Translations under genes and position numbers: made by a program
Shown: piece by piece, positions 1 through 9,124 of the stretch
How positions within the stretch are numbered: position 1 is the first letter of the stretch
Layout: each line of letters opens with the position of its first letter
Assembly (NCBI GenBank): GCA_022800935.1
Contig: JAAWRH010000009.1
Location: 1 to 64,000 of the forward strand
Direction of reading: 5' to 3'
Length of the DNA stretch: 64,000 nt
Origin: Oscillospiraceae bacterium
GTDB lineage: Bacteria > Bacillota > Clostridia > Oscillospirales > Ruminococcaceae
Notes under the pieces: model-generated
What the model saw: only the letters and a program-made list of their open reading frames with translations
Databases searched by the model: none
What the model was told of the DNA's origin: nothing

Positions 1-1131
1 CGCTACCGCAACCGCAGAAGCCGTTTCGCACTTCGTTTTTCTTTGATTGCTGGCATCTGCAATGTTGACCGCTTTGCCTAATTTCGCAAGAGGTCTATTG
101 ACGACTCTTGTTTTTTCTGGCGATACTTCCAGCTTCAGCCTTTCAGACAACCATTGCGTTATCGCAATTTTTGTTTTCCCAGCGTCTGCCTTGGTGCGGC
201 AAAAGATTCTGAAGTCATCAGCATATCGGACTATAAACATCTCTTTGAGCCGAGTCTTTTTCATTGCCATGTAACCGTTGGAACGGTCCTCCCGTTTCTC
301 TTCGCGGATTCGGCTGTACTTTTGGGCTATTGGGTTATACTGCCATTGACTTTCTACCCAGTGGTCAAGCTCATTTAGTACAATATTCGCAAGGAGTGGG
401 GAGATGATTCCCCTCTGAGGGGTTCCCTTTTCTGGTCGGATTATCTGTCCGTCCGGCATTTTAACTGGTGCTTTCAGGATTTGTCTGATAACCCATATGA
501 GATGTCTGTCCTGGATACCCATTGCCCATATCTGCCTTATCAGCTTCGGCCAGTTCACGTTATCGAAGAAACCTTTGATATCAAACTCCACTACATAATG
601 CAGATTGCTCCGCTGCATGAGTTTGTAGGTTGCCGCAATAGCGTGTTCTACACTCCGCTGTGGCCTGAATCCATAACTGTTGCTGCTGAATTTAGCCTCG
701 CAGATTGGTTCCATGACCTGCTTAATACACTGCTGTATCAGCCGGTCCCAGATGCAGGGTATTCCCAGCGGTCTGGTGGAACCATTAGGTTTTGGGATTT
801 CCTTTCTTCGTACAGGTTTGGGCCGATAGCCATGTTTTGTGCCTTGGATAATGAATCGAACTTTCTCTACCACTTCGTCAGTCGATAACCGCCCGATATC
901 CTTGATGGTAAGTCTGTCCGTACCTGAAGTGTTGCTTCCAGAGTTAGCCTTGATGTTCCGATATGCCAACAGGATATTTTCCCGTGAGAGAATCAATTTC
1001 ATCAGGTCAGTAAATTTCTCCCCTGCCTTGCTCCTGGCATATAAGTTGTCAAAAACCTCCTGCATTTCATAATACTCTGCATGGCGCAGGTTATCTACGC
1101 TCAGCAGTTTTTTCTGTTTCTCTTCTGGCAT
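1..1131 (-). CDS. ltrA: Group II intron reverse transcriptase/maturase, partial
   Basis: This is the intron-encoded protein of copy 1, starting at an ATG whose complement ends at 1131. It is nearly the same as the protein at 43267-45240: the fingers and palm motifs and the YADD active site (near base 220) are all present. The role is maturase-assisted splicing and target-primed retrotransposition. Two oddities are visible. The conserved PQGG of RT motif 4 reads PQRG here (AGG codon near base 415), while the other copy has PQGG. After the residues KTRVVN the reading frame continues but no longer resembles the sister protein. Both suggest this copy may be damaged for reverse transcription. The C-terminus, including any HNH domain, is outside the window. 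Confidence 0.85.
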   Translation of the reverse strand, partial: MPEEKQKKLLSVDNLRHAEYYEMQEVFDNLYARSKAGEKFTDLMKLILSRENILLAYRNIKANSGSNTSGTDRLTIKDIGRLSTDEVVEKVRFIIQGTKHGYRPKPVRRKEIPKPNGSTRPLGIPCIWDRLIQQCIKQVMEPICEAKFSSNSYGFRPQRSVEHAIAATYKLMQRSNLHYVVEFDIKGFFDNVNWPKLIRQIWAMGIQDRHLIWVIRQILKAPVKMPDGQIIRPEKGTPQRGIISPLLANIVLNELDHWVESQWQYNPIAQKYSRIREEKREDRSNGYMAMKKTRLKEMFIVRYADDFRIFCRTKADAGKTKIAITQWLSERLKLEVSPEKTRVVNRPLAKLGKAVNIADASNQRKTKCETASAVAVA

Positions 1132-1841
1132 AAGGCATCACTCCCTTCATCACTGAATTGAGCGACCCTTTTGGTCCTACTCGCAATCCTTATTCAATTG
1201 AATGATTTTGATAGTTTACAATCGACTTGAGGCCATTCCTCCCTTTCCAATTACAGGAAATATCAACGGTTCGACCTCTGCTTTTCAGCATCAATTCAGC
1301 GACTTATATGTTTCGTTCGCTTATACCCTGAAATTGGGTACTTGATACCTTTCCTTGTTCCAATAGTCCTATCTGTGCATATGCCCTTAGGTAACTGCTT
1401 TAAGCCTGTCAGCTTGGATGTGCCTGTAACACACCATGGCCTTTCATAACGACGATTTTTACTTAGCCACACTGACTGCGATTACTCCCAAACGCACATT
1501 TCTATGCGTCATGCTTATAGACCTGTTCATTCGCAGTTTCGTCAGTCCTGTTCAGACATTCTAACCCTAGACATTTTATAGACCCTGGGCCTGTAGGCAG
1601 CACATCCCACCTCTGGGACGGTTTCGTTGTACACCATTTTGCTGGTTTACATTACGGCTGCTCTCGGCCTTTGTCAGCTTGCTTTCCACATTTCCGTTTA
1701 CCTTCGATGCAGTCAGCTCAAGGGTGAGCGTTTCAGGGCGTTACCCCTTCATTCCACTCATCGGGCTATCAGTTCTCCTGATAAAAGTTTTCGTTCTTTT
1801 ATCAGTGCCTGTGCCTATTCAGCAACAGGAACAAGTCGCAC
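1..1841 (-). mobile_element. Group II intron, copy 1 (3' part outside window)
   Basis: The intron 5' end, GTGCGAC, reads on the minus strand from 1841. The 700 bases before the maturase start match the leader of the intron at 43128-45948 closely. It interrupts a DNA adenine methylase after 1842. The last six exon bases (1842-1847, ATGACG in the sense strand) can pair with an EBS1 site at 1449-1454 with one G-U pair, which supports the exact insertion point. Similarity to the other copy stops abruptly near position 98, and the intron 3' end lies beyond the window, so whether it still splices cannot be seen. Confidence 0.88.
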
Positions 1842-2493
1842 CGTCATAGCACTCCGCCTGGTAGTACGGCGGGTCTAAATACAGCAGTGTCCCCGGCGCG
1901 TCGTACTTGGGGATCGCTTCTTCAAAACTCAGGTTTTCAATTACCACATCCGCCAACCGCCTCGAACACGCCCAGATAAGATGCAGGCTCCGCCGGATAT
2001 CTATGGATTTGCCCCCGTAAGAGCTTCCGCTCCCGCCGTAACTGTACCGGATCATCTTGTAAAATGCCGCTGCCCGCTTCACATCCCCGGCATCCGCCTG
2101 CTCCAATAACAGCCCCTTCATTTCAATGCTCTCCGGCGGCTCCATGTACCTTTCGCACAGCTCCATTTCTTCCGCTAAGTAATCGTCTGTAAATTCCTCT
2201 TTCCTCACAAACTTCCTAATGACTTTAAACTCCTGCCGCGAGTTAAAGGGCAGAAACCCCAGTTCTCTCACCAGGGACAGGGGACGGTTTTTCACGCACA
2301 TGAACAGGTTGTACAGATCCCCGTTCAAATCATTGTAGATTTCTGCCCGGTGGTCTGGTTCTTTGCCGAACAATACCGACGCCCCGCCCCCGAATACCTC
2401 CACCAGACGGTCGTAGTTGTTGGGGAACAGCTGGTACAAGATCGGCCTTAACGCTGTTTTTCCTCCCACCCAGGGGATAAACGGTTTCAGAAT
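1842..2493 (-). CDS. dam: DNA adenine methylase (Dam-type), 5' exon split by group II intron
   Basis: The N-terminal part of a Dam-family N6-adenine methyltransferase. It has the SAM-binding motif around VEVFGGGASVLFG and the catalytic DPPYY motif near its end. The group II intron starts nine residues after DPPYY begins; unspliced translation would stop a few codons into the intron. The 3' exon is beyond base 1. Start choice: the family begins LKPFIPWVGGK, and those residues are encoded upstream of the first GTG (2469). The only codon with a good ribosome site (GGGAGG, six bases upstream) is ATT at 2493; the nearby ATG at 2498 is out of frame. Methylases of this kind protect mobile DNA from restriction. 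It follows the ArdA-like gene after a terminator. Confidence 0.8.
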
Positions 2494-2574
2494 AACATCC
2501 CTCCCATTTCCTTATTTTATGGGTCGTGCTGGTTTACTTTCCGGCACATATACATCCCCCCCTTTCGTTGAAAC

Positions 2575-2609
2575 AAAAAAGCGACGTTCCTTTTGTAAGA
2601 AACGTCGCT
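2575..2609 (-). terminator. Rho-independent terminator after the ArdA-like gene
   Basis: A stem AGCGACGTT (2580-2588) pairs with AACGTCGCT (2601-2609). On the minus strand it is followed by a run of six T. It sits directly behind the stop codon of the 2610-3743 gene. Confidence 0.85.
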
Positions 2610-3743
2610 CTATAACTGCGGCTCTATTTCCGGCCCTTCCTCCAATGGCTGGATGGGTTCCAGGTCATACCTTTGCAGGTACCCATATTCCGTTTGTACT
2701 GTTGGGTATTTTTCCATATATCTATGTCCTATATGATATAAATTTTCTTCGCTGAACAAGTCTATATCGTCTGAATACTGCTCTGAGAGCCATTCCCTCG
2801 CAATTTCTATGGGGTTCCCTTTCTCGTGAAACAGCACATATTCTTCCTCTAAATTGCTCCCCAGTTCCTCCGCCTGTTCAATACTGCGGCAGTTTGACGC
2901 CTGCAATACCGCCTTAAACACCCGCATTTGTCCCTGCGTTTCCACTTCTTCCAGCATCCCCGCAAACCGGTTGATTTCCTCTATTTCTATGCCAGAGTCA
3001 TTGATTACACCAATCAGTGATGGAACCACGCAGTCTATACACCGGTATTCTCTGTCCCACTTTTCTTTATATGCCTGCTGGAGCGGTTCCTCTGCCATCG
3101 GCAGGCTGTACCTCTCGTCCTCCATCTCCAGCAATATTACATATTCCGGTTTGTAAAAACTGAAATTCATTCCCGCGCTTACTTCCCGTATCCCTGTTTC
3201 CTGCTCTACATAGCCCCTTGCTGTAAATACTCCGTTTTCCTCTATTCGATGTTCTCTCCCTATCTTTTCATAATCCAGGTACTCCATTACCTCATTTGGC
3301 AGGGTTTCTAAATCGAATTTGTATCCGCCCTGTACGCAGAACTCCCCCAGTTCCTTTTCTGTTTTCACTTCCGGCAGCACGTGGCAGCTCCCTGTACTGT
3401 ATGACAGATCGATCAGGCGGTCCAGCTTGATTTCCTCCCTCTGATACATCTCCATCCTTACCATCCCCTCAAAGGATATCTTCTGCCATCTATCCAATTC
3501 CCCAAGCCTCTTGGCAAGGAAATTCAGTCTTTGCAGCTCTTCTCCTTCTGCTGTCGGGGAGATATATTGTCCCAGATATTGGTATCCCTGGTATTCTGTA
3601 ATCTCGAAGTTCAGATGTTCCAAATCGCTGCAGTTTAGACGCTCCATCCCGTCCTGGATTTCGTATGGCGTGGCTGGCAGCGTAAATTTGATGTATTTTC
3701 CGCTCCTCCTGTCTTCCAGCGTACCCTTAAAAACTGGGTTCAA
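2610..3743 (-). CDS. ArdA-like antirestriction domain protein
   Basis: A 377-residue acidic protein. The N-terminal half has the look of ArdA-type antirestriction proteins: an LPATPYEIQDGMERL-like start, an LNFLAKRLGEL segment (residues about 73-83) and many acidic side chains, as in DNA-mimic proteins that block type I restriction enzymes. The C-terminal half (DLFSEENLYHIGHRYMEKY) is not recognised. The family assignment is by pattern only. It overlaps the DUF4314 gene by 17 bases and so is co-translated with it. It ends in the acidic tail EEGPEIEPQL, which resembles the tails of the DUF4314 protein and of the amidoligase in the main ICE. Confidence 0.55.
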   Translation of the reverse strand: MNPVFKGTLEDRRSGKYIKFTLPATPYEIQDGMERLNCSDLEHLNFEITEYQGYQYLGQYISPTAEGEELQRLNFLAKRLGELDRWQKISFEGMVRMEMYQREEIKLDRLIDLSYSTGSCHVLPEVKTEKELGEFCVQGGYKFDLETLPNEVMEYLDYEKIGREHRIEENGVFTARGYVEQETGIREVSAGMNFSFYKPEYVILLEMEDERYSLPMAEEPLQQAYKEKWDREYRCIDCVVPSLIGVINDSGIEIEEINRFAGMLEEVETQGQMRVFKAVLQASNCRSIEQAEELGSNLEEEYVLFHEKGNPIEIAREWLSEQYSDDIDLFSEENLYHIGHRYMEKYPTVQTEYGYLQRYDLEPIQPLEEGPEIEPQL

Positions 3744-4455
3744 TTTCTATCCCCTCCTCCGGCTCCGGTTCTCCAAACCGTTCTTCCTCGGTTTTTATGT
3801 CCCAGTTATCACTGTTCCATAAATGCACATTCAAAATCCCCTCCATAATGTCTATATCCTGCTGCTCAAACCCTTCCCCAAATCCATCTGATGCCTGGCC
3901 TTTAATATACGCTTTTAGAGTTTTTAATTCTTCATCCTCTAATTTTCCGCTTATTTCGCATCTTGCCACTCCCCACAGCTGGCCCTCACGGTACTCCGCG
4001 TCGAATTCCACCGACCTGACCTTCTCGTTGACAGTGTCCTGTTCATGGTACCAGTTCATGAGCCCGCGCTCTGCTTCCTCCGGCAGACGGTTTTTCTTCA
4101 GCGCTGACGAGATCACGCTTTCATACCCTACCAGGTCGCTTCCCTCTATTGTATACGGCTCCGCGTCCCAGTCCCCATATTCATCCGGCTCTGTGATTTT
4201 TCCCGTCAGCGGCATATACAGCTTCAGTGTGGTCTGCTCCCGCGGCAGTATTTTAAAGCTGTCTTCTCCCGGTATGACTCCCAGGCTTCTACCATTGTCC
4301 CATTTTACCTGGAAGGTTCCTGCAGCGTCTATATATTCCAGCGTTCCCTTCGTTCCTGACGCCACCGGGCTGTATGGGTCGTTCATCTCCTCCAGTTCGA
4401 TTCTCGTTCCCACTGGGTACTGCTTTCTCAGAAATTCCAACATTCTTTTGTTCAT
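3727..4455 (-). CDS. DUF4314 domain protein
   Basis: A 242-residue protein. Residues 1-70 match the DUF4314 pattern: a KQYPVGTRIELEEMNDPY start, then a GTKGTLEYID and VKWDNGRSLGVIPGEDSFK core, a small beta-rich domain common on Firmicute conjugative elements. The rest (about 80-242) is acidic and unassigned. No enzymatic role is known for the domain. The gene lies between the small Cys-rich protein gene (one-base gap) and the ArdA-like gene (17-base overlap), so the three form one operon. It ends in GIEIEPSF after a run of Glu and Pro, the shared tail described in the findings. Confidence 0.75.
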   Translation of the reverse strand: MNKRMLEFLRKQYPVGTRIELEEMNDPYSPVASGTKGTLEYIDAAGTFQVKWDNGRSLGVIPGEDSFKILPREQTTLKLYMPLTGKITEPDEYGDWDAEPYTIEGSDLVGYESVISSALKKNRLPEEAERGLMNWYHEQDTVNEKVRSVEFDAEYREGQLWGVARCEISGKLEDEELKTLKAYIKGQASDGFGEGFEQQDIDIMEGILNVHLWNSDNWDIKTEEERFGEPEPEEGIEIEPSF

Positions 4456-4456
4456 T

Positions 4457-4657
4457 CTATTCTCCCTTCCTCTGCCTCGCTTGGTTTTTCCGCTTCCGGC
4501 TCCGCTCGTTTATTTCCTCTACCTCTGTCCTCATACACCTCCCGTCCCTGCTCCGGCAGATAAAGCCGGGGCTGGGATACGGGCAGTCACGGCAACGGTA
4601 CGGGATTTCTACTGTCCGCCAGCCACCTTCTGCTTCCATCCATTTTCTTGACTTCAT
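4457..4657 (-). CDS. Small Cys-rich hypothetical protein
   Basis: A 66-residue basic protein with four cysteines spaced C-x2-C then C-x6-C (RCRDCPYPSPGFICRSRDGRC), possibly a small zinc-binding fold, followed by a Lys/Arg-rich tail. The start at 4657 was chosen over one 15 codons upstream because AGGGGG lies eight bases before it. It is the first gene of the DUF4314-ArdA-like operon. No family is recognised. Confidence 0.6.
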   Translation of the reverse strand: MKSRKWMEAEGGWRTVEIPYRCRDCPYPSPGFICRSRDGRCMRTEVEEINERSRKRKNQARQRKGE

Positions 4658-4700
4658 CTTTTTCCCCCTGTCTTTATGTTTTGAAATGTCTCCTGGACGC

Positions 4701-4755
4701 AAAAAAGGGCAGTTCCTTCGCGCTTCCGCGCTTAGAAACTGCCCTGCTTTTTTAC
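4701..4755. terminator. Bidirectional terminator
   Basis: GGGCAGTT (4707-4714) pairs with AACTGCCC (4737-4744). A run of A lies on the left and a run of T on the right, so it can terminate in both directions. It separates the tRNA/attachment region from the 4457-4657 operon. Confidence 0.75.
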
Positions 4756-4837
4756 TTTCCCCTATATTTCGTCCCTCGATTGTCTTTCCTTCGCTTTTCC
4801 CTTCGGATATCCGCTCTATCTATCTTGTTTTTTATAT

Positions 4838-4877
4838 AAAGATACTCGTACAATCTTTCGACTGTACGAGTATCTTT
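4838..4877 (-). terminator. Hairpin behind the tRNA-Ala 3' end
   Basis: A perfect 14-base inverted repeat (4838-4851 with 4864-4877) starts directly after the encoded CCA of the tRNA fragment. It is typical of the terminator behind a tRNA gene. The stem ends in TTT but no longer T-run follows on the minus strand. Confidence 0.7.
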
Positions 4878-4878
4878 C

Positions 4879-4939
<61 letters not shown>

Positions 4940-5074
4940 GGTATCTGGTATGCTCCCCCAAATTACTGGCTTTTGCGCTTCTTTTCATCTCTTACAGCCT
5001 TAATGACATTCTATCCTGCCGGAAATTACCTGTCAAGAAGATTTTTATATCTGAGGCTGGGAGAGCTTATTGCC

Positions 5075-6682
5075 TTATCCGCATTTCTCCATGCTTTGGT
5101 CTATACCGTTTAGAAATTGCTCTACCGTTATGTTAAATTCTACCTTCAGCTGGTAATCCCGGCTAACTGTTACCTTCTTGATGATGTAGCCGCAGATCAT
5201 CTTTTTGGTTGCCACGTCGCTTTCATCGAAGATTTCCGACCAGGAGATGATCCGCTCAAATTCCTTCTGCATTTCTTCTACCCTGGCGTTCCCTTCTTCC
5301 AGCTCCATCGTCAACGCTATGATCCGTTCGCTGGTGTCCAGGATTCTTTGACGTACCTCCTGCATAACCTCTGACAGGATTTCCCTCGGCATCTCGCTTT
5401 TCCCCTGCACCGCTTTCAGAAGCTCTGCCTTTAAGGAGTCATATTCCTTATTCGCCTTTGCATTTTCGCTTTTAGCTCTATGAAGGTCTGCCCGGATCAA
5501 CGCCATCTTTTTCTGGAACGCGCTTCCCACTATCATCTCCTGGGACGCTCCTTTCATCTTGTCGAATGTCTGATGAAGGATATCTGCTACCATTCCGTCC
5601 AAGATGTGCATTGTATACCCAGTTTGACCGTTACATTCCTGACGGCGGCGGGTCTTGTTATAGCATACATACCGGATGCGCTTTCTTGGAACCGACGTTC
5701 CGTCTGCGTAATGGGTTACAGTTCCGTTGGTCGTCAGAACCAGCCTGCCTCCGCAGTGCCCGCAGAAAATGTTTCCCGACAGCAGCGACTGTCCCGTCGT
5801 GTTCAGCGGCATCGTCCTCTTGTCCTTGCTCTCCATGCTGCGCTCCAGCATAAGCTTCTGCGCCAGATCGAACATTTCCGGTTGGATGATCTGCAATTCT
5901 TCAAACGGTCCCGCATAGGTTTCCCCGCTTTTCAGGATTCCCTTATACAGAGGATTGTGAAGAACCTTGCCTACACTGGCGTCGTGCCAATTCTGGCCTT
6001 TCCGGTTCTTGATTCCATGATCGTTCAGGAAATTTGCCATCCGCCATCTCCCATAGCCGGAGGAGATGCACAGATCATACATCATCCGAACGATTTTCGC
6101 TTCGTCCTCATCTATCACAAGCTTATTTACTTCATGTTTACGCTTGTTGAGGATTCCGCTTTTCTCCAGACGGTAACCATATGGCGCATAGCCTCCCCGG
6201 AACCGTCCTTCCTGCACCATCTGGCTTAACGCCGTTCTGGTTCGGATGGAGGTTTTCTGGCTTTCCCCGTCCGCCTGCCAGAATCGGATATAATTGGTAA
6301 GCCGATCTGTATGGGACTCGAACCGCTGTTCTCCTTCGTTGACGCTCCACACATGAATTCCCTTTTTCACAAACCACTCTACCACAAACGGCGTTTCATC
6401 TGCTCTGCGTCCCAACCGGTCGAACATGAACACCAGCAGGATATCGAACTTCCCCTCCTGGGCTTTCTGCTTGATGAGCTGTATCTTGTCCCGGTTTTCC
6501 GCGCTGACCTTATAGCCGGAGACTCCCGTTTCCTGTTCTTCCCCGACGATTTTCCAGCCCATCTTATCCGCGAATTCATGGCAGGCTTTGCGCTGCATGG
6601 GGATGTCTGCCTGATTTTTCTCATCGTGGTCCACTTGTCTTGTAGTTGATACCCGGTATAAACAATAAACTCTTTCAGCCAT
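5075..6682 (-). CDS. Large serine recombinase (ICE integrase)
   Basis: A 535-residue recombinase that would cut and join the attachment sites for integration and excision. The resolvase domain fills residues 1-150 with the nucleophile Ser in the YRVSTTRQ motif and the FDRLGR motif. A recombinase domain follows (about 160-290). A zinc ribbon then reads CGHCGG and later C-x7-C, and a coiled coil covers about 385-490. The length is normal for TnpX/TndX-type enzymes. It starts behind an AGAGGACGG ribosome site and is preceded by a TnpW-like peptide gene. It lies next to the tRNA-Ala fragment, the probable target. Tn4451-type elements have the same tnpW-tnpX neighbourhood. Confidence 0.93.
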   Translation of the reverse strand: MAERVYCLYRVSTTRQVDHDEKNQADIPMQRKACHEFADKMGWKIVGEEQETGVSGYKVSAENRDKIQLIKQKAQEGKFDILLVFMFDRLGRRADETPFVVEWFVKKGIHVWSVNEGEQRFESHTDRLTNYIRFWQADGESQKTSIRTRTALSQMVQEGRFRGGYAPYGYRLEKSGILNKRKHEVNKLVIDEDEAKIVRMMYDLCISSGYGRWRMANFLNDHGIKNRKGQNWHDASVGKVLHNPLYKGILKSGETYAGPFEELQIIQPEMFDLAQKLMLERSMESKDKRTMPLNTTGQSLLSGNIFCGHCGGRLVLTTNGTVTHYADGTSVPRKRIRYVCYNKTRRRQECNGQTGYTMHILDGMVADILHQTFDKMKGASQEMIVGSAFQKKMALIRADLHRAKSENAKANKEYDSLKAELLKAVQGKSEMPREILSEVMQEVRQRILDTSERIIALTMELEEGNARVEEMQKEFERIISWSEIFDESDVATKKMICGYIIKKVTVSRDYQLKVEFNITVEQFLNGIDQSMEKCG

Positions 6683-6822
6683 TTTATATCCGTCCTCTCT
6701 ATTTCTTTCCGCAATTTGATAGTGAGAACGGATATCCTCTATTTACTTTTCAAAGTCCTGGATTCCCTTTCTCATTATCCCACATGACCGGCGGAAAGTC
6801 TAGCGTTATCACGAATTTTTGT

Positions 6823-6984
6823 TTACTTTTCCATTTGCAGATAGGTACCGATCAGCGCCTGTTTGACGCGAACTGCAAGCTCTGGGTCTGCCTTTTCTGT
6901 AAAGCAGAGAGTTACCTTGTGGCCTTGGATTTCAATTTCCAGTGTTGGAACTTCAGCTGCTGTTATTTGATTTTCCTGCTTCAT
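6823..6984 (-). CDS. TnpW-like small protein
   Basis: A 53-residue protein starting with MKQENQITAAEVPTLEIEI, behind a strong AGGAGG site. Its size, its beta-strand-rich centre and its place upstream of a large serine recombinase fit the TnpW family of Tn4451-type elements, whose function is unknown. The assignment rests on context and general pattern. Confidence 0.6.
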   Translation of the reverse strand: MKQENQITAAEVPTLEIEIQGHKVTLCFTEKADPELAVRVKQALIGTYLQMEK

Positions 6985-7020
6985 CTATTTTTCCTCCTGG
7001 TAAATTCTCCTTAACATAAC

Positions 7021-7054
7021 AAAAACTACGAACCATTTCTGATCCGTAGTTTTG
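7021..7054 (-). terminator. Terminator after the Rpn nuclease gene
   Basis: AAAACTACG pairs with CGTAGTTTT with a loop of about 14 bases; on the minus strand the stem ends in a run of T. It closes the 7089-8096 gene. Confidence 0.75.
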
Positions 7055-7088
7055 GCTGTTTTTTGTTAATTTCCTTTTCTAATGAAAC

Positions 7089-8096
7089 TTAATCCTGGCT
7101 ATGCTCTGGGGATATAACCCATCCTTTTATTATTTCTACATCATAGCCTACACCTTGGGATATCTTTTCTACATCCAATCCCATTTTATATAGATTTCGT
7201 GCGATTTCCTTAGAACGTGTTAATTTTCCTTGGGTCTGACCTTGCTCAAGACCTTGCTCAAGACCTTGCATCCTTGCTTCCATCTGCATATCCTGCCATG
7301 CTTGACACATATCTACTTCACCCTCACTTTCTTCGTATTCTAAATCTACATTTGTAATTGCTTTAATCACATCTGCTGCTCTCCGTTCTACTTCTCGAAA
7401 CCGAATTTCGTTCGCCTTTAGTATACGATTTAAGTTTTCTTTGTCTTTGGAATATTTGATAAACAGCAATACTTCTCGTAGACTTGACTGAAATTTCATG
7501 ATCTCCTCATCTGGCATCTGCGCTGGTGCTATCAACTTGACTCGGTAGTTATCCAAAAAAGACAATATCTCTGGATTTTTTACATCCAACATATCGAACA
7601 AGCTTAGCGGCCCATCCCATTTATCTGCTCCAAAATACAGCATGACTGTTATGGATGGAATTAATCGATCTGTTTTCCAGAAGCCGCTGAGAAATTCATC
7701 CGAACTCGGTTTTTCCTGCCCTGGGTTTTGCTTCATTGCTTTTCGATGGGACCTGGCTGATTCCTCTACCTGACTTGCATACTCTATCACATCGTATAGA
7801 GTATTTTTTACCGGTGCTGCATAATGCACATTCGCCTGCGATTCAATTCCATATAAAATATATTCTATGTCGCCGTCCGTCATTGCAGTATACAATTTTT
7901 GTACATCACGAAATTTCTGAATAGGCGTCGTTGCTCCATCCGATCCATATGGCAGAGCTATCTCTGTAGGATCGCGTTCTTCCAATTGTTCCGGAAGAAT
8001 GACCTGCTCCCCGCCATATATATAGTAATTAAAAACATCTGCAAAGATAGTTGTATCTGACAGGTAATCCTTTGTAATCGCATCTGCTTTCAACAC
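7089..8096 (-). CDS. Rpn/PD-(D/E)XK family nuclease-like protein
   Basis: A 335-residue protein of the Rpn (recombination-promoting nuclease, formerly putative transposase) family. The N-terminal part has the KDYLSDTTIFADVFNYYIY start and the later IESQANVHYAAPVK segment. That segment corresponds to the ExQ part of the nuclease core. The C-terminus carries a helical segment with a GLEQGLEQGQTQGK repeat, typical of this family. Rpn proteins are DNA endonucleases linked to RecA-independent recombination, and some act in phage defence. It is a single-gene unit with its own terminator. Confidence 0.8.
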   Translation of the reverse strand: MLKADAITKDYLSDTTIFADVFNYYIYGGEQVILPEQLEERDPTEIALPYGSDGATTPIQKFRDVQKLYTAMTDGDIEYILYGIESQANVHYAAPVKNTLYDVIEYASQVEESARSHRKAMKQNPGQEKPSSDEFLSGFWKTDRLIPSITVMLYFGADKWDGPLSLFDMLDVKNPEILSFLDNYRVKLIAPAQMPDEEIMKFQSSLREVLLFIKYSKDKENLNRILKANEIRFREVERRAADVIKAITNVDLEYEESEGEVDMCQAWQDMQMEARMQGLEQGLEQGQTQGKLTRSKEIARNLYKMGLDVEKISQGVGYDVEIIKGWVISPEHSQD

Positions 8097-8456
8097 TATC
8101 CGCCGCCTTTCGTCTCTGTATTTAAATAATTTTCTTCTGGCACATCTTCATTATACCCCATATCATTTACAGAATCAACTGATTTTTTCTTATTTCATAT
8201 ATGTTTTACAGAAATTTCAAAACATACGTTTTCTTCAATGCTATATCACATATGGGGATCGCTGCTATGTATAATGCAGCCAGCAATCCCCATTGTGCTT
8301 TGATATCGCTTTTTCACCTGTATTCGACACTACTTCCCCAGATGATAGGGCGGCTGACAAAACCGGACCTGGCGGTCCGCTCCGAGTCTTTCACTCCTCC
8401 GAGGTTCTCTCCGAGCTGTCCCCATTGCGTGCGGCTGTGGCTGGACAGGGGTACCA

Positions 8457-8630
8457 TTATAGGCGGATGAGATCGTCGCAATACAGCCTGCCACGGCTGC
8501 TTTTGGATAGATTGGACCCGCTCTGCACCTTACTTCTCTCTTTTTCATTTACGGTTTCTGGGGAGATATCCCCAGTCTCCGCAGGCGGTCTTCGCGCTTC
8601 TTCCGCATCGCTTTTCCCCTTCAGGTTCAT
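8457..8630 (-). CDS. Possible small protein (57 residues)
   Basis: A 57-codon frame beginning MNLKGKSDAEEARRPPAETG and ending in YCDDLIRL. It has no strong ribosome binding site and no recognised family. It lies downstream of one copy of a 37-base repeated element. The rest of 8100-8890 shows no convincing gene. Confidence 0.25.
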   Translation of the reverse strand: MNLKGKSDAEEARRPPAETGDISPETVNEKERSKVQSGSNLSKSSRGRLYCDDLIRL

Positions 8631-8723
8631 CCGCTGATGTTATTTTGCCATCGGATATGACTGCTTTTCAGCAGTGTTTTTCAAGGTTCGGCTGAGGAAA
8701 GAAGTTTTTCTCCTTTTCTTCCT

Positions 8724-8760
8724 CTGCCAATAGAGCGAATCAAATTGCATTTTCTACCCA
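8724..8760. repeat. Copy 1 of a 37-base repeated cis element
   Basis: This 37-base segment matches 9599-9635 without gaps. The conserved ends are CTGCCAA-AGAGCGAAT and TACCCA; the middle is freer. On the minus strand it reads TGGGTA, a spacer, then ATTCGCTCT-TTGGCAG. The first copy precedes the 8457-8630 frame and the second lies just before the sigma factor gene. It looks like a promoter or operator used twice. Confidence 0.6.
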
Positions 8761-8890
8761 GATTTCTCCCTGTTTTTCAGAAATTTTTTGAAGAATTTTC
8801 TTCTTTGTTTTTAGTGAAAATGACCAATGGCTACTGGCAGATTCAGCTGAGAAAGGGTAAGATACTTCATCCACCATATGGACATAGTCA

Positions 8891-9124
8891 TTATTCTGCT
8901 GTAGCAATGATATAGATAAGCCTGCGCTCCAAACGCCGTTTCATAAACTCGTCCAAGCAAATGCAGGGTGTTCCATGTTTATCGTATAGTTTCCGGGTAC
9001 AAAGCCGGTTTATGTAACCCTCATAGTAACAGAGGATTTCTTTCATCGCCTCTCCATCCCCTTTTCGGGCGGCTCTCACTGCCGTTATTGACAGATCATC
9101 ATTCTTCCTTCTGTAATTTGTCAT
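8891..9124 (-). CDS. HTH protein of conjugative transposons
   Basis: A 77-residue protein of the helix-turn-helix, conjugative-transposon-like family. It has the pattern AVRAARKGDGEAMKEILCYYEGYINRL and ends in MKRRLERRLIYIIA. It overlaps the sigma factor gene by 26 bases, the usual pairing in Tn916-related regulation modules. Its probable role is with the sigma factor in controlling excision and transfer genes. Confidence 0.8.
   Translation of the reverse strand: MTNYRRKNDDLSITAVRAARKGDGEAMKEILCYYEGYINRLCTRKLYDKHGTPCICLDEFMKRRLERRLIYIIATAE

Noticed and set aside
3797..4651. 284-codon plus-strand frame
   Set aside because: It is antisense to the DUF4314 operon, is Ser/Phe-rich and has no ribosome site.
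8330..8548. 72-codon minus-strand frame
   Set aside because: Composition is unlike a protein and no ribosome site is seen; it overlaps the slightly better 57-codon frame.
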